From: CAZYFH01 sp965249175
GTDB lineage: Bacteria; Acidobacteriota; Vicinamibacteria; Vicinamibacterales; UBA8438
Assembly (NCBI GenBank): GCA_965249175.1
Contig: OZ252227.1
Span: forward strand, 868,001-932,000
Reading direction: 5' to 3'
Length of the DNA stretch: 64,000 nt
The notes below the pieces were generated by a model. That model had not been told where the DNA came from, ran no database searches, and saw nothing but the letters and a program-made list of their open reading frames with translations. The translations under genes and the position numbers were made by a program. Below are positions 16,353-24,951 of the stretch, piece after piece (the first letter of the stretch is position 1; every line of letters starts with the position of its first letter).

Positions 16353-17336
16353 CACGCCAGGGGCGAACTCGTCCGCGATCACCTCGAGACGTTCCTCGCG
16401 CAGGCGCGGCACCAGCGCGACGGCGGCGGTGTGCCCCGGTTCGTCGACCAAGAGTTTCGCGACTTCCTGCGCTGTGGCTGCTGTGTTGATGCGGGTGGGC
16501 GGTTCATCCCCTGCCCGACCTTGATGCCGTGGATGTGGCCGAGGTGCTGGGGACTCTCGTGGCGGCGTATCCGGCGGCGCGGCGACGCGACCGAGGAGGC
16601 CGAGGCAGCGGGACCCGGGCCCTGTCCTGCCCGACAGCACGGCTTCGATCTCCACGCCGCCGTCCGGATTCGCGCCGGCTGCCGGGATCGACTCGAGCGT
16701 GTGATCCGGTATGCCCTCCGCCCGCCCATCGCCGCGGACCGACTCCGGCTGACGCCGGAGGGCCAGGTGCGGCTCGCGCTCACGCGACGATGGGCGGATG
16801 GCACCACCCATCTGGTGTGCGACCCGACCGAGCTGCTCGAGCGGCTGGCGGCCATCACACCCCGACCGCGAATCAACCTGATCCTCTACTACGGTGTGCT
16901 GGGACCACGGTCGGCGCGGCGGGCGCAGGTCGTTCCCACCCAGCAGGGCGGCGACGCCAGCGAAGCGCTCGAGGACGCACGCACCCCCTCGCGCTATCTC
17001 TGGGCGCGTTTGATGCAGCGGAGTTTCGGCTTCGACGTCCTCGCCTGCGTGCGGTGCGGCGGCCGGATGCGCCTGGTCGCGCTCATCGACCAGCCGCCCG
17101 TGATCCAACGCATCCTCCGTCATCTCGGGCTCCTGACCGCGATCCCCGAGCCACGGGCAGCGCGCGACCCGCCGCTACTGGATCCCGGGCTCCCCGAGCC
17201 ACGAGCCAGGGTCCATCGCCCCTTTCGATTTCGGCGCCTGACCAGGGACCAGCCCGGTCGTTGCGACGGGCGTGCGCCTGGCTGTGCCCCACGACGTCCC
17301 CACGACGTCCTTGATCCGCTTACTACAGGGCCATGA
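16353..17336 (+). pseudogene. IS91-family transposase remnant
   Basis: The N-terminal zinc-ribbon part (RGELVRDHLETFLAQARHQR to QEFRDFLRCG) is followed directly by a scrambled middle. Within it a DVAEVLGTLVA piece lies in a second frame. The C-terminal part is well kept (HGFDLHAAVRIRAGCRDRLE, then LYYGVLGPRSARRAQVV and FGFDVLACVRCGGRMRLVAL). The central catalytic region of an intact transposase (normally about 450-500 aa) is missing and frames change, so this is a deletion relic. A related N-terminal scrap lies at 60579-60705. Confidence 0.8.
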
Positions 17337-17472
17337 TCCGCGCGTAGCGCCCAGTCGGCCCTGTGTCGCTGTGTCGCGGGGGCTCCGTAAGCCGGCGACG
17401 CCGGCGTCCTGGGCCGCTTGGTCTGAGAACGGGCCTTGCGTTAACGGACGGGCACCCGTCTAATGCTGCCTA

Positions 17473-17607
17473 TCAACCGACCGCGTCGAGACGGCGGTCG
17501 AGCTTCTGATCGAGATGAATGACCATCTCTCGCAACTCACTGAGTCCCAGAGAGCGCTCTTGCACACGTCCCTCGAGAAACGCGACGCGCTCGTCGAGTG
17601 TCGGCAT
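17473..17607 (-). CDS. Small coiled-coil protein (44 aa)
   Basis: ATG 17607 to TGA 17473 encodes MPTLDERVAFLEGRVQERSL and continues with heptad-like LSELREMVIHLDQKLDRRLD, a single amphipathic coiled-coil helix. A GGGAG site lies six bases before the ATG, which supports real translation. Function is unknown; an SlyX-like or scaffold helix would be a guess. It occupies part of the otherwise gene-free stretch 17337-17812; the rest shows no recognisable gene. Confidence 0.6.
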   Translation of the reverse strand: MPTLDERVAFLEGRVQERSLGLSELREMVIHLDQKLDRRLDAVG

Positions 17608-17812
17608 CGGGTGCTCCCGGCCGGCAGCCGGTCACTTCATTGGAACCGCGGCTCGCTCGGTCCAATGACCACGGTGCACCGCGTATGCCGATGTCCGACG
17701 TCGCTGATCTGAGCCTTCTCTCGGTGAGAGGTCGTTGATTCTGCGCGGTCAGGTCCCGCCCGTTGATGCAGGATCCCGAAGCCTCGATTAGCGCAGGCCG
17801 CCTGAGGCGACG

Positions 17813-19873
17813 TCAATTCGCCGGCAAGGCAAAGGCGATGATCTCGTCATTCGTGACCTCCGACCCCGTGAGTCCTCCGCCGGTGCTGACCACGGTGACG
17901 AACTGCCGTCCATCGGCTCCCAGGTATGTGATGGGCGTCGCTTCCACCGACGACGGCAGCCTGATCTCCCACAGCTTCTCGCCGGTCGCGGTGGCAAAGG
18001 CACGGAACCTGAAATCATCGCTGCCGCCCACGAAGGTGAGTCCGCTGGCGGTCAGCACGACACCGCCCGTGCTCGGGCGGCCAGTGTCCTGCATACCGGC
18101 AGGCAACATGTCGGAGACGCCAAGCGTCTTGCGATAGGCGATATCGCCCGTCTCCATATCGACCGCGACGAGCTCGCCCCATGGCGTCGGCCCGCACGGT
18201 AGACGCCGGTCGGGGTCGCCGAAGCGGCGGAGACCGGCGAGCGGCCCTGAGTTGACCCACGTACCGTTTGGCCGCTGGATGAGCCGCATCGGTTGGAATA
18301 AATTGGTGGTGTTTGAAACAAACAGACCCAGCTCGGGGTCGTAGGCGGGTCCCCAGTAGTTGATACCGCCCGCCGGACCCGGCGGTGACATGCTGTACCG
18401 GTTGACCGCGATCGGCATATAGGGCCCACCCAGCTTCATGTCGTTGTCATCGACCATGGCTTCGCAATAGGCCTGATGCTGCGGCTCGCCCTTGTAGAGG
18501 TTGTCGCGGGAGACCGTGTTCTGCGTGAGCGGCTCGGGCTTCGTCGGGAACGGTTGCGTCGGCGACGCATACTCGTCGGCCAACTCGCTCTTCGGCACCG
18601 GGCGCTCCTCGACGCCGAAGATCGGCTCGCCGGTGACGCGGTTGAGCGTGAACAGCAGTCCGGTCTTGTTGACGATGAGGACGGCGGGGATGGTCTCCCC
18701 GCCCCGGGGCAGGTCGACGACCAGGGGCGCCGCCGGGGCGTCGTAATCCCAGATGTCGTGGTGGACCAGCTGGAAGTGCCAGAGATACTCGCCGTTGTTC
18801 GCATCGACCGCCACCACCGAGGAGGAGAACAGGTTGTCGCCGGGACGGTCAACGCCGACGCGGTCGTCGTTCGGAGCGCCCAGCGGCATATACAGGATGC
18901 CGTGCTCCTCATCGAGTGACATGTAGCCCCAGACATTGACGCCCGACCGGTTTCTTGCGCTGTCCCCACCCCAGGTGTCATAGCCGAATTCGTCGGGTCC
19001 CGGCACGGTCTGGAATGTCCACACCAGCTCGCCGGTCCGGGCGTCCCACGCGCGCGTATCACCGGCGGGTCCCGTGCCGTTCGGAAAGCCGCGTCCCTCT
19101 CCGGTTCCCGCACCGGTGATGACGAGGTTCTTGTAGATGGCCGGAGACGACAGCAGCGCGTAGCCCGCGTCCATGAAGTCCCGCATCACCTCGGACGTCT
19201 TGAGGTTGACGATGCCGCTCTCACCAAAACCAGCATTGAGCGTGCCGTCCGAGGTCGTGATGGAGTACAGCCCTCCGGAGCTCCCACCGAAGAAGAGCGA
19301 CGGTGGGACGTCGCCGTCGCCCGGCCAGTAGGAGATGCCGCGCTTCGAGGGCACCTCGTTCTCGGGCAGCTCGAATCGCCATTCCTCAGCGCCGGTGGTG
19401 GCGTCGAGTGCAATCACCGCGCCATAGGGTGAGCCGAGATACATCGTCGTGCCGATCACGAGAGGGATGGATTGGTCCTCTCGCAGTCGACCGGTGAAGT
19501 CGCCCGGCTTCAGATGGACGCTCCAGACCCGCTCCAGCGTGGCGACGTTGTCGGCGGTGATCTGCATAAGCGGGCTGTAGCGGTTGGCGCTCGCCGCGTA
19601 GTTGGTGCTGCGCCAATCGGTTGCGCCCTGCTGGGCACTCACCGCAATCCAGCCCGCTCCAAGCGAGAGTACGGTCACGCTCAGAGCGAGTCTCGAGGCT
19701 AGCAGCCCGTGGTGAAAGTCTCGCTGCATTCGACCGCCGATGCATCCCGCCTCACTGCGGTGCTCATCGGTCAAATACTCCCGGTATTCTTCCTCTTCGC
19801 GCCTTGTGAGCCGGGCGCCTCGACGGTCTCGGTGCAACGCGGCACTTTCATCACGGGCTGCTAGTCCAACCAT
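17813..19873 (-). CDS. PQQ-dependent dehydrogenase (quinoprotein glucose dehydrogenase-like)
   Basis: Eight-bladed propeller enzyme of 686 aa that would oxidise a sugar or alcohol with PQQ in the periplasm. Blocks include NYAASANRYSPLMQI, WDARTGELVWTF, QLVHHDIWDYDAPAAPLVVD and GGSDDFRFRAFATATGEKLW. The ATG at 19873 has GGAGGA eight bases upstream and encodes MVG, but the next 54 codons are the repeat element at 19699-19864. Removing them leaves MVGLASRLALSVTVLSLGAG, a clean signal peptide. Translation might also begin at the ATG at 19729 inside the element, which would restore a normal-length signal. The long N-extension may therefore be processed or may impair export. Confidence 0.88.
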   Translation of the reverse strand: MVGLAARDESAALHRDRRGARLTRREEEEYREYLTDEHRSEAGCIGGRMQRDFHHGLLASRLALSVTVLSLGAGWIAVSAQQGATDWRSTNYAASANRYSPLMQITADNVATLERVWSVHLKPGDFTGRLREDQSIPLVIGTTMYLGSPYGAVIALDATTGAEEWRFELPENEVPSKRGISYWPGDGDVPPSLFFGGSSGGLYSITTSDGTLNAGFGESGIVNLKTSEVMRDFMDAGYALLSSPAIYKNLVITGAGTGEGRGFPNGTGPAGDTRAWDARTGELVWTFQTVPGPDEFGYDTWGGDSARNRSGVNVWGYMSLDEEHGILYMPLGAPNDDRVGVDRPGDNLFSSSVVAVDANNGEYLWHFQLVHHDIWDYDAPAAPLVVDLPRGGETIPAVLIVNKTGLLFTLNRVTGEPIFGVEERPVPKSELADEYASPTQPFPTKPEPLTQNTVSRDNLYKGEPQHQAYCEAMVDDNDMKLGGPYMPIAVNRYSMSPPGPAGGINYWGPAYDPELGLFVSNTTNLFQPMRLIQRPNGTWVNSGPLAGLRRFGDPDRRLPCGPTPWGELVAVDMETGDIAYRKTLGVSDMLPAGMQDTGRPSTGGVVLTASGLTFVGGSDDFRFRAFATATGEKLWEIRLPSSVEATPITYLGADGRQFVTVVSTGGGLTGSEVTNDEIIAFALPAN
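19699..19864 (-). repeat. 166-bp CTAG-bounded inverted-repeat element, copy 2 (in frame)
   Basis: Same length and ends as the element at 1885-2050, in opposite orientation, with terminal repeats CTAGCAGCCCGTGATGAAAG and its partner. If CTAG is the duplicated target, the net insertion is 162 bp, exactly 54 codons. It sits in the signal-peptide coding region of the PQQ dehydrogenase without breaking the frame. The encoded peptide (HRDRRGARLTRREEEEYREY, AGCIGGRMQRDFHHGLL) is conserved with copy 1. Confidence 0.9.
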
Positions 19874-19898
19874 GGTGCTGTTCCTCCAACGATGCCGC

Positions 19899-19919
19899 CT
19901 AGGAGCCACGGGCTCCTAG
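19899..19919. repeat. Minimal palindrome made of the element ends only
   Basis: A 21-bp palindrome begins CTAGGAGCC and ends GGGCTCCTAG. It reproduces the two CTAG-bounded termini of the 166-bp element with the interior missing. It lies 35 bp from copy 2, upstream of the PQQ gene. It may be an internal-deletion derivative or excision product. Confidence 0.6.
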
Positions 19920-20013
19920 CGGTTTCAGCGCCCATACTAGTGCAGGGTCCGCCTCACGAGCATGAGAGCAGTCGGTGACCAGACGTAGAATGAGCCGAAT
20001 CGAGGGGTCTTGC

Positions 20014-20940
20014 ATGCGACAGAAGACGATGTGGAGCCGGCGCGATTTCGTTGCGTCCGGACTGGCGGGGGTTGGTCTGACCGCCACCCTACCCTCTGTC
20101 CTCGCAAGCAGCGGGGCACGACAGGAATCTGGCCAGGGCTTGAGAATCCCGATCACGATGTGTCACGGAGTCACGGACCGACTCACGCTGGAGCGGTTCG
20201 AGCGGTATCTCGGAATCGCTCGCGAGCTCGAGTTCTCCACCATCAACTATGACCGGCTCTACGCCTGGCTGACCGGCACCGACACCCTGCCGGACCGGCC
20301 GCTGATGATCGATGTGGACCACCCCGTTGGCAGCGTCGCTGAAGACATGTTCCCGCTGATGGAGCGATACGGCTTTACGGGCAATCTGTTCGTCAACACC
20401 GGCTACTTTGAGCAACGTTGCAGCTCCTCTGTGGATGCCGGGCAACCGCTGTGCGCGAACTGGGATCAGATTCGGCAGTTGATGGCATCCGGTTGGACCA
20501 TCGGCGCCCACACGCACAGCCACCCCAACCTATCCGAGCTGTCGGTCGACGACCTGGACGGGCAGGCTATTCGGGAAGAGATGGACACGAACGACGCGCT
20601 GTTGGAGGAACAGCTTGGTCAGAGACCACAGTACTTCGCGTTCACCGGCAATCGGACGGGGTCCACCTGGTCAACCGTTGCCGATAGAGAGGCGAAAAAG
20701 CGCTACAGACTTGGCCGGCTCTGGATCATCGGGGACAAGTGCGAAGTCGACGGAGAGGTTCAACGCTACGCCGATTTCGTCGGCGCAGCGGGTCCAGATG
20801 AAGCCGACGGTGGCCCGCCCCACGCGGTTCGCTATATCACGCGCCAGACACCGTTCTTCAGACTGCCTTCGATGGAGCTGGAGTACCTGATCTACGAAGC
20901 AGAAGCATTTCGACAGTATCTGACTCGGGCGCTCGTCTAG
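20014..20940 (+). CDS. Secreted polysaccharide-deacetylase-like protein (Tat signal)
   Basis: Protein of 308 aa. The N-terminus MRQKTMWSRRDFVASGLAGV carries a twin-arginine motif (SRRDFV), so folded export is expected. The NodB-type fold is suggested by LMIDVDHPVGSVAEDMFPLM (first Asp/His motif), TGNLFVNTGYF and the histidine pair in IGAHTHSHPNLSEL. The usual TFDD motif is replaced by IDVDH. Likely removes acetyl groups from a glycan; substrate unknown. The ATG at 20014 has AGGGG seven bases upstream and is preferred over the ATG at 20029. Confidence 0.78.
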   Translation: MRQKTMWSRRDFVASGLAGVGLTATLPSVLASSGARQESGQGLRIPITMCHGVTDRLTLERFERYLGIARELEFSTINYDRLYAWLTGTDTLPDRPLMIDVDHPVGSVAEDMFPLMERYGFTGNLFVNTGYFEQRCSSSVDAGQPLCANWDQIRQLMASGWTIGAHTHSHPNLSELSVDDLDGQAIREEMDTNDALLEEQLGQRPQYFAFTGNRTGSTWSTVADREAKKRYRLGRLWIIGDKCEVDGEVQRYADFVGAAGPDEADGGPPHAVRYITRQTPFFRLPSMELEYLIYEAEAFRQYLTRALV

Positions 20941-20955
20941 TGCTCCCTTCGTCGG

Positions 20956-21687
20956 TCAAGACCCAGTTGCGACAGTCGGCGCGCACGTCTTTGTCCGTCT
21001 GGAATAGCGACCTATGAGAGAGTCGGCCGCGGATTCCTGGGGAGTGGATCGTGCTGGTACGAGTGGGACTCTCTGCCCTCCCGCGATGGCCGGTGCGGCT
21101 ACTGGTCGAGCTGCCTCCTCTCGAAGAGCCGCACGGCCGACGCCGGGCCGCGAGACACTGAGGGAGGCGCTGGCTCCGGGGGGATCGGGGCGCTCGAAGA
21201 CCACACGGTAGCGGTTCGCCGCCTCGTCGTGGAGCGTGCCCATGTCGGTCGCGGCCTTCTTCATCGCGCCTTCCAGGGCGGTCGCCGTCGCGATGGACTT
21301 GAACCGGCCCCCAGTGTTCCCGGTGATGTTGAAGGCGAGGCTGGTCATGCCGCTCCCGCCGCGAGTGCTGATCTGAATGGCGTGAACGGTCACGCCCCTC
21401 TGTCTTACCCCTTTGGTCCACGCGAGGAATCGGTCGTCGGTCATGAAGGCGCTGCCATGGGCCCCGTCGGTCAGCACCATGACAATGACCGGCCACGCCT
21501 CGTCGCCTTCGTATCGACGGTCCAAGGTCTCGCGAACGCCGTCGAGGAGTACCGTGTTGCCTCTATCGGGAAAGATGTAGTCCGCCGCTTCGAGCAGCTC
21601 CGCCTTGTCCGTCGAGAAGTCAGCCCGCCGCTGGACGTGGCCACCGATGGTGAAGATGCCAATGGCGTGCCCGAGGGGCAGCGTCCT
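20956..21687 (-). pseudogene. VWA-domain protein remnant, 5' truncated
   Basis: The frame is open from 21687 with no start and reads TLPLGHAIGIFTIGGHVQRR, then VIVMVLTDGAHGSAFMTDDR and GVTVHAIQISTRGGSG, matching the second half of a von Willebrand A domain as in acidobacterial VWA-related secreted proteins. The N-terminal signal and the MIDAS DxSxS motif are missing; a stop codon lies directly upstream at 21690-21688. A transposase remnant starts just beyond, so the gene was probably cut by an insertion or deletion. Confidence 0.7.
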
Positions 21688-21754
21688 TTATGAGCTAGCG
21701 CACCGCGCGCTTGTGGTCCGACGTCTCAGCGAGTCGCCTGGACCGGTTTTCCGA

Positions 21755-22177
21755 CTATACCCCCGACCGGTCGCATGCGTTTCGAACCAGGTCTGACTCG
21801 ACGATCATCTTGGACAGCTGGTGGCGGAGCTCACGCCAGGTGGGGCCCTCGCGGGGCGCCACGTACAGATGTGTGGGCACCTCGAGGCTCTTCAACGCGC
21901 GGTGCATCTCGCCGACCGCCGGGGCCCGGAAAGGTCGAACACGCTCCCAGAGTGCGACCAAGAGGCCAGTCAGCGCGGCGCGGATGGCGGCCGCGCGGCG
22001 TTGGAGGCTCCGCGGCGTGCCGATGCCCGTCAGCTGCCGCATGAGTAACCAGAGATTGAAGCCGCCGACATGCAGGAGCAGGCGCTCTAGGATGTTGGGA
22101 TGCCCGCGCAGATGCGTCCGGCGCATCCGCCCGGTCTCGTAGAGATGCGCGTTGGGACGTTCGAGTCGAGGCCGGGA
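21755..22177 (-). pseudogene. Transposase C-terminal remnant (DDE type)
   Basis: The fragment reads RLERPNAHLYETGRMRRTHL, then NILERLLLHVGGFNLWLLMR and QLTGIGTPRSLQRRAA, the C-terminal end of a DDE transposase (IS4-like or ISNCY; family not certain). The catalytic domain is absent: upstream of about 22177 the frame runs into the sterol-desaturase gene on the other strand. No inverted repeats were found. Confidence 0.65.
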
Positions 22178-22217
22178 ACATTGGCCGGTTCGCCTCCGTC
22201 CTCGTTTGCAGGAGCGT

Positions 22218-23123
22218 ATGACACGCCAAACGCCCCGGTTGGATTCGATGCGGAACGCGGTCGTTCCGCTCGTCGCATACGGACTACAGCCCATCCTCTT
22301 GGTTGGCTCACTGGCGATTTGGTTCCTGCTCGGGCAAACGAGAGACGCGTTGCTCGTCGTCCTGTTGATCTCCCAGGTCGTGCTTTACGTCTGCGAACGA
22401 TGGTTCCCGGCCCACGACCAATGGGCGCAGCGCCCCGGCGAGCAAGTCTCGGTGGCCACCGTGTCGTTTCTCGGCTTCATCGGCCTCGGGGTCGTGGCCG
22501 GGCTCGCGGACCTCGTGTTATCTGATGGGCTATGGGCGGTTCGCCAGCGGCTCGGGGTCACGGTGTGGCCCGATCAGTGGCCGATCGTCGCCCAGATTCT
22601 GCTGGTCTATTTTTCGAGCGAGTTCATCTACTACTGGATCCATCGCGGCATCCATCGACACCAGATCTGGTGGCGTCTTGGCGGGCATGGGTTTCACCAT
22701 TCCTATCACAACCTCCACGCCATCAACTTCATCACCTCGCATCCGTTTGAGCTGGTCTTCCTGGCGGTGCCCTCCGTCGTGGTGAGCCACCTCCTGGGAG
22801 CGCCGCCGGCGGCCAGTCTTGGTGCCTTGATCCTGCTCACGGTGAACGGTGGCGTCGCGCACGCGAACATCGGGATGAATTCCCGGCTTATCGGTCTCCT
22901 GTTCACGACGAGCAGCCAGCATGTCCGTCATCATTCCGCTGTGTACGAGCATAGCAACTCGAACTACAGCTGTAACGCCATTGTCTGGGACCGCGTGTTT
23001 GGCACCTATGCGGCCGGCGATGTGAGCCAGACCGGCATCGGTCCGAAGGAGCCGACGCTCGTCGAGAAGCTGCTTTTGCCCGCGCGTGAACCTGACTACA
23101 GCCGAGTCGCTCCCTCTGGATGA
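22218..23123 (+). CDS. Sterol desaturase / fatty acid hydroxylase family membrane protein
   Basis: Protein of 301 aa with about five membrane segments and the di-iron histidine clusters HRGIHRHQ, HGFHHSYHNLHA and HVRHHSAVYEH, all complete. Expected to hydroxylate or desaturate a lipid with O2 in the membrane. AGGAG lies three bases before the ATG at 22218, which is tight, and an ATG at 22248 is a weaker alternative. Downstream to 23341 no gene is seen; 23142-23156 carries a 15-base end of the CTAG repeat family (TTCACCACGGGCTGC). Confidence 0.85.
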   Translation: MTRQTPRLDSMRNAVVPLVAYGLQPILLVGSLAIWFLLGQTRDALLVVLLISQVVLYVCERWFPAHDQWAQRPGEQVSVATVSFLGFIGLGVVAGLADLVLSDGLWAVRQRLGVTVWPDQWPIVAQILLVYFSSEFIYYWIHRGIHRHQIWWRLGGHGFHHSYHNLHAINFITSHPFELVFLAVPSVVVSHLLGAPPAASLGALILLTVNGGVAHANIGMNSRLIGLLFTTSSQHVRHHSAVYEHSNSNYSCNAIVWDRVFGTYAAGDVSQTGIGPKEPTLVEKLLLPAREPDYSRVAPSG

Positions 23124-23341
23124 CTCGACTGACACGGGACGTTCACCACGGGCTGCGATCCTGACCACGCCCGGCCAAATAATCCGCCCGTCCGATCCCG
23201 GTGTTGGCCGGCGAGCGGCTTCCAACAGCACGTGGCTGAGGCCATCACGTGGGTGCCGTGAGCCCACAGATGACGTGCGCGCTCAATTCCCTTACGGTTA
23301 ACCAAAGACATGTTGCTAAACGGCATAGGGTTAAGGGTGAG

Positions 23342-23660
23342 ATGCCCGGAGTCAAAGGCCGCTCTGGCGGCCACAATGCGAAGACGCGCCGCCAGCACAA
23401 ACTCAGCAGCGCATATCGGAAGTCGCGGCACGCGGGCCTCCGCAATCCGGAGCCGCCTGAGGGCACGCCGAAGTGTCCAACCAACCTGACCGGTGAGGCA
23501 CGCGCGGAGTGGGCATGGTCGACCGGCTCGACGCATCACGGTTGCCCCGTCACCCGTCGACGACGGCGTGCTGTACCAGTACGACCGGTGCGCACGGCCG
23601 GTGTATCGATACCGCCAGCAACCTGGAAATCTTGGAGCGCTACAGAGTCAGACCCGCTGG
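23342..23660 (+). pseudogene. Phage terminase small subunit (P27-type) remnant
   Basis: MPGVKGRSGGHNAKTRRQHK is followed by AYRKSRHAGLRNPEPPEGTP and CPTNLTGEARAEWA, the N-terminus of the P27 small-terminase family. The homology then continues in other frames (MVDRLDASR, SPVDDGVLYQYDRC, IDTASNLEILERYR), so at least two frameshifts break it. The ATG at 23342 has GGTGAG close upstream. No other phage gene is nearby, so this is a lone relic. Confidence 0.7.
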
Positions 23661-24079
23661 AGGTCTGGTCTCCAGTTCTGGATCGCCTGCTTGATCGTCT
23701 TTTGATCCGCGTTCTCGTCGAGCGCTTTCTTGACGAGCGCTGGGAGCTCCTCGTCGCTCGCGAACCGCAAGGCGACGCACTGGCCTGTCGTGACGTCGTT
23801 GATGCGCGGCTTGAGGTCGTCCGGCAGCAGCGCCTGCATTCGCAAGCGCTCTTCGAGCCGGATGACCCGGTCCTGCGCCCCGAGCGCGTTGATGCGAGCG
23901 AATAATCCAATCGACACGAGACCCGCCGCCACGATGAGCGCCATGATCGACTCGACGTGTAAGGCCTGAAACACGCGGTAGACCGAGTAGACCAGGTTGA
24001 CGAGCAGTAGCGGCATCGTGACGAAGTGGTACATCGGCATCCACCGGGTGTGGTGTGCGTAGGATTGCGTATCGGCCAT
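23648..24079 (-). CDS. DUF6526-like membrane protein
   Basis: Protein of 143 aa beginning MADTQSYAHHTRWMPMYHFV, with two membrane segments (about 17-40 and 44-62) then a helical tail containing VIRLEERLRMQALLPDDLKP. The N-terminal Q-S-Y-x-x-H-x-R pattern and overall plan fit DUF6526 as I recall it; function unknown. GAGGGAG precedes the ATG. It overlaps the decayed terminase remnant at its 3' end. Confidence 0.6.
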   Translation of the reverse strand: MADTQSYAHHTRWMPMYHFVTMPLLLVNLVYSVYRVFQALHVESIMALIVAAGLVSIGLFARINALGAQDRVIRLEERLRMQALLPDDLKPRINDVTTGQCVALRFASDEELPALVKKALDENADQKTIKQAIQNWRPDLQRV

Positions 24080-24168
24080 GGTTTCTCCCTCGACTTATGA
24101 GCGGATGAGAACGGCTCCACTATACGCGATGTATGCTGACGACTGAGCGATCACCGAGGAGCATTCTG

Positions 24169-24498
24169 ATGAGTGAATTGGCCGCGAAACAATGCGTTCC
24201 GTGTCGAGGCGGTGTCCCGCCCGTGAAGGGCGCCGAGCTGGAGGCGCTGCGTGTGCAGCTGGGCGGGACCTGGCAGGTCATCGAAGAACATCACCTCGAG
24301 AACATCTTCAAGTTCGACGACTTCAGGCAAGCGCTCGACTTCACATCCCGCGTCGGCGAGATGGCCGAAGTGCAGGACCACCACCCGGACATGTATCTGA
24401 CGTGGGGTCGGGTGAAGGTGACGATTTGGACCCACAAGATCGACGGCCTGACGGAGAGCGATTTCGTCTTCGCGGCGAAAGCGGATGCGCTGAGGTAG
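24169..24498 (+). CDS. Pterin-4a-carbinolamine dehydratase
   Basis: Protein of 109 aa with the family signature EVQDHHPDMYLTWGRVKVTI and the C-terminal LTESDFVFAAKAD. Recycles 4a-hydroxytetrahydropterin after aromatic hydroxylation, or acts in molybdopterin-related metabolism in bacteria. The short N-terminal CVPCRGGVPP is normal for bacterial members. GAGGAG lies seven bases before the ATG at 24169. A ferredoxin gene follows after 9 bp and is probably co-transcribed. Confidence 0.93.
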   Translation: MSELAAKQCVPCRGGVPPVKGAELEALRVQLGGTWQVIEEHHLENIFKFDDFRQALDFTSRVGEMAEVQDHHPDMYLTWGRVKVTIWTHKIDGLTESDFVFAAKADALR

Positions 24499-24507
24499 GC
24501 TACGCGG

Positions 24508-24858
24508 ATGCCACAGCTGACGGTCGAAGGTTACGGTACGTTCGAGGTGCCCGCGGGGAAACGACTGGTGCTTGCCGTCGAGCAAGACGCCGGCGTTGAC
24601 ATCATGCACGCGTGCGGAGGCAACGCCCGCTGCACGACGTGTCGGGTCGAGTTCGTCGACCAGGCGCCGTCGAAGATGACGGTAGCCGAGAAGACGGTTC
24701 TCAGTGAACGGGGTCTGACTGGTGTCCGGCTCTCGTGCCAGATCGTGTGCGACCAGGACATGACAGTCCGCGCGATCAGTCGACTCGAAGGCACCGGTCG
24801 ACCTGACCCGGGCAGGACCCCGGCCGACGACATCACGCCGCCGCCCGAGTGGGTCTAG
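24508..24858 (+). CDS. 2Fe-2S ferredoxin
   Basis: Protein of 116 aa; plant-type cluster ligands are in HACGGNARCTTCRVEF (three Cys) and RLSCQIVC (fourth). The N-terminal beta-grasp (MPQLTVEGYGTFEVPAGKRL) is typical. The C-terminal tail from about 95 is proline-rich and short. It could donate electrons to an oxygenase such as the nearby desaturase-type enzyme, but that pairing is only positional. Follows the pterin dehydratase after 9 bp. Confidence 0.9.
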   Translation: MPQLTVEGYGTFEVPAGKRLVLAVEQDAGVDIMHACGGNARCTTCRVEFVDQAPSKMTVAEKTVLSERGLTGVRLSCQIVCDQDMTVRAISRLEGTGRPDPGRTPADDITPPPEWV

Positions 24859-24951
24859 CGCGGTCGGCGCCTGCGGTCACGGGGACCCCGCCGCATCCAG
24901 GTACCGGTATTCCACGTGTGGCGTCTGATCTCAATCAAAGAGGGGGCCGAA

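Noticed and set aside
16140..17123. Minus-strand open frame over the IS91 relic
   Set aside because: The plus strand carries clear IS91 protein homology; only the last 30 residues (16140-16230) lie outside it and they match nothing I recognise.
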